This document shows, piece by piece, positions 44,547 through 50,544 of a stretch of DNA of 50,544 bases (the first letter of the stretch is position 1; every line of letters starts with the position of its first letter). Where the stretch lies: assembly GCA_903924985.1 (NCBI GenBank), contig CAIYDT010000136.1, positions 1 through 50,544 on the forward strand, in the 5' to 3' direction. The translations under genes and the position numbers were made by a program. Below the pieces are notes generated by a model that did not search any database, was not told the origin of the DNA, and saw only the letters and a program-made list of their open reading frames with translations. This stretch comes from an uncultured Acetobacteraceae bacterium (GTDB lineage Bacteria; Pseudomonadota; Alphaproteobacteria; Acetobacterales; Acetobacteraceae).

Positions 44547-45242
44547 ATGTACAGCACCTACGCCGCCATCGCTGCAACACGCAACCCGACTCCGCCGATG
44601 CCCCCGGTTGCCGCGGGTTCATCCTCAGGCAAGGGGCATTGGCTCGATCCGCTGGCGCCGGCCGGGATGATCGTCCGGTTGGGCCGCAACGCGGAAATCA
44701 TGGCGCAGGATGAACCGTCGGACTATTGCTACCAGATCGTATCCGGCTGCGTTCGTACCGCGATGGTGATGGAGGACGGGCGGCGGCAGATCGGCGAGTT
44801 CCTGTTCGCCGGCGATCTGCTGGGGTACGAAACCACCGGCAGGCAACCCTACGCCGCCTCATCCATCACTGAGGTGACGCTGCGCCGCTTCCGCCGCTCC
44901 GCGATCGAGAACTACGCGGCACGCGACGCGGCCTTCGACCAGAATCTGCGGCAATACCTGGCCACGCAGCTCCGGGCGGCCCGAAATCGCCTGGCGCTGT
45001 TGGGGCGCGGCACAGCGGGGGAGCGTATCATGAGTTTCCTGCGCGAAATGCAGGGGCGCCTGTGCGTTGCCAGTGGGGCGGCATTCGAAATCCCGATGAA
45101 GCTGACGGATGTCGCGGATTACCTTGGTCTCGCGCTGGAAACCGTCTGCCGGGGCATGGCGGATTTGCGCAAGGCAGGGGTTATTTCGGCGAATCGCACG
45201 CATTTCGCCATTCAGAGTGGGGCAACGCGGGTGTTGCACTGA
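44547..45242 (+). CDS. fixK: Crp/Fnr-family regulator, FixK-like
   Basis: From ATG 44547 (GAGGAAG at 44533-44539) the protein has 231 residues. The cyclic-nucleotide-type beta-roll spans about 42-130 and the Crp helix-turn-helix about 187-213 (LTDVADYLGLALETVCRGMA), with the ETVxR recognition helix of Fnr/FixK proteins. The N-terminus has no Cys cluster, so it is not an Fe-S sensor like Fnr; FixK proteins are instead controlled by FixLJ. It diverges from the FixJ-like gene. I saw no perfect TTGA-N6-TCAA box in the short intergenic span. Confidence 0.88.
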   Translation: MYSTYAAIAATRNPTPPMPPVAAGSSSGKGHWLDPLAPAGMIVRLGRNAEIMAQDEPSDYCYQIVSGCVRTAMVMEDGRRQIGEFLFAGDLLGYETTGRQPYAASSITEVTLRRFRRSAIENYAARDAAFDQNLRQYLATQLRAARNRLALLGRGTAGERIMSFLREMQGRLCVASGAAFEIPMKLTDVADYLGLALETVCRGMADLRKAGVISANRTHFAIQSGATRVLH

Positions 45243-45262
45243 GCGTTACCCCTTTTTCGTCA

Positions 45263-45284
45263 TCCTCGGGTCATGCCCCGGGGA
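45263..45284. terminator. Hairpin after the FixK-like gene
   Basis: TCCTCGGG (45263-45270) pairs with CCCGGGGA (45277-45284) with one wobble, between genes converging at 45242 (plus) and 45308 (minus). The wording (CGTCATCCTCGGGTCATGCC) resembles palindromic intergenic units of alphaproteobacteria. It may end both transcripts. Confidence 0.4.
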
Positions 45285-45307
45285 CGGAGGCGTAGGGAGT
45301 GGGCCTC

Positions 45308-46357
45308 CTACCGCTGGAGCCATGTGTCCTCGAACCGCCAGCCATTGTAGATGCTGTTGACCATGAGGGTCATGTTCTTGACGCGCGGGTTCCAGCAGGT
45401 AGCCGTTCGGCTGTGAAAAATGATCGGGCGGGCGCCGTCTTCCTGTAGTCCGCGGTCGATCTCCCGCACGATTTGCTTGCGCTTGGACCCGCAGGCATGG
45501 TTCTCGAAGAAATGCTGGTCCGGGTTATCGACTCCGCTGCCGGTGAGGTTCAACCCGACGCTGAAATCCTTGCGCGCGATCTTCGGAAACCCGTTGGCTG
45601 GTGCCAACACTTCCAACTCGGCATCGATATACGCGTATTTGAGCTGGTCGAGCAGGATGACCGCCGGGTCCTTGTAGGGGGAGATATTGCGGGTCGAGAC
45701 TTTGACCGGCAACCGCTTGTCCGGCCGGTAACCCAGGCCCCGCATGATCCGTTGCGTATCGGAACTGTCCTTTTTCACATCCTCACCGTAGCCGGGCGGG
45801 GCGGCAAGCATGTCCTTCGGCATACCCCAGACACCCTCGGGCGGCGGCAACATGGCGCGGCGGATTTCATGGTTATCGAACGGTGGCTTGATGCCGTTCA
45901 CCGTCAGGTTGGTGCTGACGTTGCTCGCCGCGATCTCGCAAATCGCATTGGGCGCCGCGGATTTTACGTCTTTCACCAGCGAAATGGGGATTTCGAAAGG
46001 AAACGTCACATCGAATTTGTCGACGACGAACGCCAGGATGGCCGTGGCTCGGTCTGGAATAATGTTGAACACGATGGCATCCAAATAGGGCAGTCCCTTT
46101 TTCCAGTAATCCGGGTTGCGGGTGAGCTTGATGAACTCGTTGTTCTTGAACTCCGCCATCTTGAACGGGCCGGTGCCGATCGGTTTGGTGCGCATCGTGT
46201 TGGGCGGCCCGTGGCAGGGATAAGCGGGGGAGTAACCCGACGCCAGCAGCGCGATCAAAGCCGGCTGGGGCCTGATCAGATGGAAGGTCGCCAGAAAATC
46301 GCCCTCGGTCGTGACGCTGGCGCGGCGCCTTGTCGGCGGCGCCTGTTCGCGAAACAC
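45308..46357 (-). pseudogene. Eroded family-5 ABC substrate-binding protein
   Basis: The open frame of 349 codons covers only the C-terminal part of a family-5 binding protein: FHLIRPQPALIALLASGYSP, RTKPIGTGPFKMAEF, NPDYWKKGLPYLDAI and SIYNGWRFEDTWL. About 170 N-terminal residues, including the signal peptide, are gone. Two further in-frame losses are visible by comparison with the family: RRAM joins directly to LPPPEGVWG, where about 25 residues should lie, and ACGSKRK joins QIVREIDRG, where about 30 are missing. The frame is still open, but the fold cannot be. The SDR gene at 46401 now occupies its 5' side. Confidence 0.75.
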
Positions 46358-46400
46358 TGGAGCCGAGCGGTGAAGTCAAACCGCGTTTGAGGAGTCTACC

Positions 46401-47210
46401 ATGGATCTGAAATTGAAGGATGCCGTCGTGCTGGTGACCGGGGGCAGTCGGGGGATCGGCCTCGCCATCGCCAAAGGCTTTGCCAATGAGGGTGCCCGCG
46501 TCGCCATTTGCGGACGCGATCCGGTGCGGTTGGCCGCGGCGGCAGCGGAAATCGGCGGCGGCGCCGTGGGATTTCAGGCGGATCTGTTCAAGGCCGACGA
46601 TTGCCGCGCTGTCGTGGAAAAGACGGTCGCGCATTTCGGGCGGCTGGATGTGCTGGTCAACAACGCCTCCACCAATGTTGACGGGACGCCGGCGTCGCTG
46701 GAGGACGCGACGGACGCGCAGGTGATGGAGCGCTTCATGGGCAAGACCATGGGCGCCATCCGCTGCACCCGCACGGCGCTGCCGTATCTGAAGAAGGCGG
46801 GGGCAGGGCGGGTGGTGAACATCGGCGGGTCCTCGGCGCGCGCGGTGTCGCGGTTCCGGCCGGGCACCGGATCGGGGCTCCCGCAGGGGCTGGGCAACGC
46901 GGCGCTGGCCAATTTCACCCGCCATCTCGCCGAGGAAGTTGCCCATGACGGCATTGTGGTGAACATTATCCATCCCAGCCTGACCCGCACCGACCGCCAC
47001 ATCGGCCGGATGGAGCGGCGTGCCGCGAGCGCCGGCATCACGGTCGAACAGGCCGAGGCTGAAGTGGGCAAGACCTTCCCGATCGGCCGCGTGCCGGGGC
47101 CGGAGGATATCGTGCCGCTGGTGCTGCTGCTGTCCTCGGCTTTGGCGGGTGCGATCACCGGGCAGGCCATGGCGGTCGACGGCGGCATGGGGCTGGCGGT
47201 TCAATACTAA
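46401..47210 (+). CDS. SDR-family protein lacking the catalytic Tyr-Lys pair
   Basis: The 269-residue SDR has an intact cofactor site (VLVTGGSRGIG, 10-20) and NNAS (87-90), then a Ser pair (GGSSARA, 144-145). Where YxxxK should stand, the chain reads PQGLGNAALANFTRHL: Gln162 and Asn166 replace Tyr and Lys. The C-terminal VDGGMG is normal. It therefore probably binds a nucleotide but cannot do standard SDR chemistry; a related group with NAALANFT in this place exists, by recollection, so it may be a true subfamily. GAGGAG precedes the ATG. It is followed 13 bp later by an LLM gene. Confidence 0.85.
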   Translation: MDLKLKDAVVLVTGGSRGIGLAIAKGFANEGARVAICGRDPVRLAAAAAEIGGGAVGFQADLFKADDCRAVVEKTVAHFGRLDVLVNNASTNVDGTPASLEDATDAQVMERFMGKTMGAIRCTRTALPYLKKAGAGRVVNIGGSSARAVSRFRPGTGSGLPQGLGNAALANFTRHLAEEVAHDGIVVNIIHPSLTRTDRHIGRMERRAASAGITVEQAEAEVGKTFPIGRVPGPEDIVPLVLLLSSALAGAITGQAMAVDGGMGLAVQY

Positions 47211-47223
47211 CGGAGTGTCGGCC

Positions 47224-48534
47224 ATGTCTCGCCAGTTGCACCTGAACCTGTTCATCCACGGCCGCGGGCATCACGAGGCAGCCTGGCGGCATCCTTTGGC
47301 GTCCAAGCTGCCGCTGGCGGATGTACGGTATTTTCAGGGCCTGGCGCGGGCGGCCGAGAAAGGCTGTTTCGACTCCGTCTTCCTGGCCGACACGCTGGCG
47401 GCGGGGGACGATATTACCTCCGCACCGCGGTCGTGGCTGGAGCCGGTGACGACGCTGGCGGCTTTGGCCGGCGTAACAAGCCGGATCGGTTTGATCGCGA
47501 CCTGTTCCACCACCTACACCGAACCGTTCAATCTGGCGCGGCAGTTTGCGTCGTTGGACCACATAAGCAACGGGCGTGTGGGGTGGAATATCGTCACCAC
47601 ATGGCTGGCAACCGCGTCCGGCAATTTCGGCGGGGCTGGACCCTTGAGCCATGCGGAACGATACGAGCGCGCGGAAGAGTATATGGCGGTGGTGAAGGGC
47701 CTATGGGATAGTTGGTCGGACGATGCGGTGATCGACGATCGTGCGTCCGGGCAGTATGCGCGGGAGGGTTCGATCCGGCCGATTAACCATGTCGGGCGGT
47801 ATTACCAGGTAACCGGGCCGTTGAATGTGCCGCGCTGCCCGCAGGGGCGGCCGGTGTTCGTGCAGGCCGGATCGTCGGAAACCGGTCGCGCCTTCGCCGC
47901 TCGCCACGCCGAGGCTGTGTTCACCGCGCAGATGGAAAAGGCGACAGCGGTCGATTTCTACCGCGACCTGAAACGGCTGGCGGTGGGGGAGGGGCGCTCG
48001 CCCGACCAGATCCTGATTTTGCCGGGCCTCAGCCCGGTCATCGGCGGCACCGAAGCCGAGGCGGAGCGCTTATCCCGCGAACTGAATGACCTGAGCGACC
48101 CGGAAGTGGGACGCAAACGCCTGTCCGGCCGGTTCGGTGGCCACGATTTTTCGCATTTGCCCTTGGACAAACCCCTGTCGCCGGAAGACTTCCCCGATCC
48201 GGCGCTGGTGGAGGCCGCTCGCAGCAGGACCGAGGTCATCGTCGGTCTCGTCCGCCGGGAGAAGCCGACGTTACGCCAGTTGCTCGGTTATATGGCCGGG
48301 GCGCGGGGGCACTACGTGACCTCGGGGACACCCGAGCAGATCGCGGATTTGATCGGAGACTGGTTCTCGGAGGGGGCAGCGGACGGTTTCAACCTGATGC
48401 CTCCGGTGTTGCCCGCGATGTTGGAGGTTTTCGTGGCGGAGGTCGTGCCGTTGCTGCGGCGGCGGGGGCTGTTTCGGTCGGAATATGCGGCGGAGACGCT
48501 GCGGGGCCATTATGGGCTGGTTAGGCCGGGATAG
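47224..48534 (+). CDS. NtaA/SnaA/DszA-type FMN-dependent monooxygenase
   Basis: The 436-residue protein starts MSRQLHLNLFIHGRGHHEAA and shows the class-defining stretches FDSVFLADTLA, LEPVTTLAALAGVT, LIATCSTTYTEPFNLARQFA, SNGRVGWNIVTTW and RPVFVQAGSSETGRAFAARH. This branch of the luciferase superfamily breaks C-N, C-S or aromatic rings with FMNH2 and O2 (nitrilotriacetate, sulfones, pristinamycin). A longer frame from 47020 is a shadow of the SDR gene. The two genes are 13 bp apart. Confidence 0.92.
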   Translation: MSRQLHLNLFIHGRGHHEAAWRHPLASKLPLADVRYFQGLARAAEKGCFDSVFLADTLAAGDDITSAPRSWLEPVTTLAALAGVTSRIGLIATCSTTYTEPFNLARQFASLDHISNGRVGWNIVTTWLATASGNFGGAGPLSHAERYERAEEYMAVVKGLWDSWSDDAVIDDRASGQYAREGSIRPINHVGRYYQVTGPLNVPRCPQGRPVFVQAGSSETGRAFAARHAEAVFTAQMEKATAVDFYRDLKRLAVGEGRSPDQILILPGLSPVIGGTEAEAERLSRELNDLSDPEVGRKRLSGRFGGHDFSHLPLDKPLSPEDFPDPALVEAARSRTEVIVGLVRREKPTLRQLLGYMAGARGHYVTSGTPEQIADLIGDWFSEGAADGFNLMPPVLPAMLEVFVAEVVPLLRRRGLFRSEYAAETLRGHYGLVRPG

Positions 48535-48676
48535 ACGTGAGCAGGAACGAGAGCCAGCAAGTACCGGCCGCTCCACCGAGTAGTAACGAAGCAACCAGGA
48601 ACATCGCGATGGGTGAGACCCACCAAGTTGGTTTCTGCTCAACGGATTCCGTCTTCAATGGCGCTAATGCCGGCAT
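48521..48676 (-). CDS. Possible 51-residue single-span membrane protein
   Basis: On the minus strand, ATG 48676 to TAA 48521 encodes 51 residues: a polar N-terminus (MPALAPLKTESVEQKP), then WWVSPIAMFLVASLLLGGAA and a further hydrophobic run to the end, consistent with one membrane helix. The last 14 bp overlap the convergent monooxygenase gene. No strong ribosome site is visible. The residue composition is coherent for a small membrane protein, but it could be chance. Confidence 0.4.
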   Translation of the reverse strand: MPALAPLKTESVEQKPTWWVSPIAMFLVASLLLGGAAGTCWLSFLLTSIPA

Positions 48677-48936
48677 GACGGGTTAGCGAGTTTCGGCGTG
48701 TCAGTCTTGGCATCGGCTGATATTAGTTGCCACCGGCAAAGTCGACCTGCCCATGGACGAAAGCCCCTCGGCAAGGGCATTTCTATTTAGCTCTCATCAG
48801 TGAGCAGCTGTGTCGTTCAGGCTATTCATTTTTTGCGCGGAGGTAAAAAAATTGATGTGGGTCATGGACGGTACCAAGGCTGGCAGGCATTTCTGCGTGG
48901 GTGCGGTTGCGTCCCTTTATGGCACTGGAGGTAGCA
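48677..48936 (+). other. Leader region of the cyclopropane fatty acid synthase gene
   Basis: This stretch is less GC-rich than its surroundings and holds no supported gene. It should contain the promoter of the synthase. A weak GCCC/GGGC hairpin followed by ATTTCTATTT (around 48763-48788) might be a terminator or leader structure. TGGAGG at 48925-48930 is the ribosome site for ATG 48937. Confidence 0.35.
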
Positions 48937-50166
48937 ATGCGCGTTGCCCTCGACACCATCCTGCGGCGGTTTATTACCATCGGCCGGCTAACCGTGTATT
49001 GGCCTGACGGTCAGATGACGGCCTATGCGGGCAACGCGGGTCCGTCAGCGACCATGGTCCTGCGCGATTGGACGACCGTTCTCCGGCTTGTGCTCAATCC
49101 GGCCCTCGCGCTGGGGGAGCTCTATATGGACGGTACGCTGGCTCCCGACGGGTGCGGTATTTTCGAGCTGCTGGATGTGCTGATGACCAATCATATGGCC
49201 AATCCCGCCGGACATCCGTTGCTGTACGCCCAGACTGCCTTACGTTCCCTGACGCGCGGCATCGCCCAGTTCAATCGGATGCCACGCGCGCGGGCAAACG
49301 TCGCGCACCACTACGATCTCGATGGGCGCCTCTATAGCCTGTTCCTGGACCGCGACCGGCAATACTCCTGCGGATACTTCGCCCGGGGGAGTGAAACGCT
49401 GGATGAGGCCCAGGCTGCCAAGAAGCGGCACATCGCGGCGAAACTATGCCTGAACCGGCCAGGTCTGACGGTCCTCGATATTGGCTGCGGCTGGGGCGGC
49501 ATGGCGCTGACGCTGGCCCGCGATTACGGGGCTCGGGTCACCGGGATCACCCTGTCGCAGGAGCAATTGGCGGAAGCACGGCGCAGAGCCGTTGAGGAAG
49601 GGCTGGATGGCCAGGTGAATTTCGAGTTGATCGACTATCGCGCGCTGAACCAGGACTTCGACCGCATTGTCTCCGTCGGGATGTTCGAGCACGTCGGGAT
49701 CGTCCATTTCGGCACGTTTTTTGAACAGATCGCGCGCTGCCTGAAGCCCGATGGCGTCGCGCTGTTGCACGCCATCGGTTCATCCCAGGGTGGCGGCAGC
49801 ACCAATCCGTGGATCGCGAAATACATCTTCCCCGGGGGATATTGCCCAGCCCTGTCGGAGGTTCTGGTACCGTTGGAGAGCAGCGGTCTGCTGGTCACGG
49901 ACGTGGAAATCCTGCGGCTGCACTATGCCGAGACGTTGCGGCACTGGCGCTGGCGTTTCGCCGCCAACCGCGACGTGATCGCCTCGCTGTACGACGAACG
50001 CTTCTGCCGGATGTTCGAGTTCTATCTGGCCTGTTCGGAGCTATCCTTCCGGCGGGAACACCAAATGGTGTTCCAGATCCAGATGGCACATCAGCCGACA
50101 GCGGCGCCGCTGACGCGGGATTATATTCGCATGGAAGATCGGGTTGTTCCGATAATTCAGGGGTAG
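48937..50166 (+). CDS. cfa: Cyclopropane-fatty-acyl-phospholipid synthase family methyltransferase
   Basis: The 409-residue enzyme has a lipid-binding N-domain and a SAM methyltransferase domain with motif I VLDIGCGWGG (179-188). Cfa-specific motifs: VAHHYDLDGRLYSLFLD (122-138), the active-site QYSCGYF (Cys145), and later GMFEHVG and GGYCPALSEV. It transfers a methylene from SAM to unsaturated acyl chains in the membrane, making cyclopropane lipids for acid or stationary-phase stress. ATG 48937 with TGGAGG is preferred over GTG 48901. It stands alone; the link to the catabolic genes is not obvious. Confidence 0.93.
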   Translation: MRVALDTILRRFITIGRLTVYWPDGQMTAYAGNAGPSATMVLRDWTTVLRLVLNPALALGELYMDGTLAPDGCGIFELLDVLMTNHMANPAGHPLLYAQTALRSLTRGIAQFNRMPRARANVAHHYDLDGRLYSLFLDRDRQYSCGYFARGSETLDEAQAAKKRHIAAKLCLNRPGLTVLDIGCGWGGMALTLARDYGARVTGITLSQEQLAEARRRAVEEGLDGQVNFELIDYRALNQDFDRIVSVGMFEHVGIVHFGTFFEQIARCLKPDGVALLHAIGSSQGGGSTNPWIAKYIFPGGYCPALSEVLVPLESSGLLVTDVEILRLHYAETLRHWRWRFAANRDVIASLYDERFCRMFEFYLACSELSFRREHQMVFQIQMAHQPTAAPLTRDYIRMEDRVVPIIQG

Positions 50167-50463
50167 TTTGGCGGCGCCTTAATACCATGTGTGGACGGCC
50201 CATCGGGTTCAAGTGGCTTGCAAGATGTTAGCCTTGGTTCGAATGCGGTCATGTGTCCGGCCTTTGATGCGAGACCATGCCCGCTGGCCCAGATGGGATC
50301 CGCGAGCGACATCCAAACAACCGGGCGGCATGTTACTGCCATAGGTATTAACGGACTTTGTCGTTCGTCGGTTCGACCGATAGCCATCTCTTGCTTGTCC
50401 TTAAACCTAAATCCGGCAGTTGGATGATTGCCAAGCCCGGGAGAATCGTTGGATTCTGCCGGT

Positions 50464-50544
50464 ATGACCCAGCAAATCCCAGGTGCGGTCAGTCACCCCT
50501 CGGGTGAACAACCGCCAGTTGAAGAGCCGCCCGCGACCGCTGAC
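50464..50544 (+). CDS. Possible N-terminus of a gene running off the right edge
   Basis: ATG 50464 opens 27 codons to the window edge (MTQQIPGAVSHPSGEQPPVE and on), a Pro/Glu-rich start typical of cytoplasmic tails. There is no clear ribosome site; GGGAGA lies about 20 bp upstream. A minus-strand frame is also open here, so this is tentative. The 297 bp between 50167 and 50463 hold no gene I can support, only a 7-bp inverted repeat (CCGGCAG 50413-50419 with CTGCCGG 50456-50462). Confidence 0.25.
   Translation, partial: MTQQIPGAVSHPSGEQPPVEEPPATAD

Noticed and set aside
1..50544. CRISPR array, tRNA, rRNA or prophage
   Set aside because: No regularly spaced direct repeats, no cloverleaf or rRNA-like stretches and no phage structural or integrase genes were recognised on either strand.

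Overview
The window reads as chromosomal DNA of a GC-rich alphaproteobacterium. The codon use, the heme-type FixL/FixJ/FixK set, the intergenic palindromes and a conserved-looking hypothetical protein (678-1367) fit Rhodospirillales, possibly Acetobacteraceae. That placement is inference from style, not from a marker gene. I saw no rRNA, tRNA, CRISPR array or phage genes.

Layout. 1-1400: the tail of an unrecognised gene, a decayed SDR relic and a hypothetical gene. 1553-4094 (minus): a phosphate uptake pair (DUF47/PhoU-like plus PiT) followed by a DMT exporter. 4231-16806 (plus): an SDR, an acyl-CoA dehydrogenase, a complete Opp/Dpp-type ABC importer, a wreck of an IS4-like transposase, then a second peptide-type binding protein with a metallo-beta-lactamase-fold hydrolase, an alpha/beta hydrolase and a luciferase-like monooxygenase. 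16918-23702 (minus): a TauD-type dioxygenase, a GMC oxidoreductase broken by a homopolymer frameshift, an orphan molybdenum hydroxylase large subunit and a second luciferase-like enzyme. 23807-25403: a dead TylF-type methyltransferase and a membrane acyltransferase. 25440-37671: two CaiB/BaiF CoA-transferases, an NMT1-type binding protein, a second GMC oxidoreductase, MmgE/PrpD, GST, SDR, a pair of acyl-CoA dehydrogenases, GNAT, SMP-30 and NIPSNAP. 37781-41759 (minus): amidohydrolase, MFS transporter and FAD-linked oxidase. 41806-45242: lone receiver, FixL-like heme kinase and FixJ-like regulator on the minus strand, with a divergent FixK-like regulator. 45308-50544: an eroded binding-protein pseudogene, an SDR lacking its catalytic Tyr and Lys, a DszA/NtaA-type monooxygenase, a possible 51-residue membrane protein and cyclopropane fatty acid synthase.

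How it fits together. Most of the window is catabolic hardware for small organic acids, esters, lactones or terpenoid-like molecules: importers, flavin and Fe(II) oxygenases, hydrolases, CoA activation and acyl-CoA oxidation. The substrate cannot be read from sequence. The one clear regulatory block is the oxygen-sensing FixLJ/K set, which would suit pathways that consume O2, but no link to the catabolic genes is visible. At least five broken genes and several palindromic intergenic repeats show that the region has been repeatedly rearranged. The most distinctive single features are a 15-bp perfect hairpin over the start codon of the second peptide-type binding protein, the SDR with a missing catalytic pair, and the multi-gene importer/hydrolase/monooxygenase cluster at 6337-16806.
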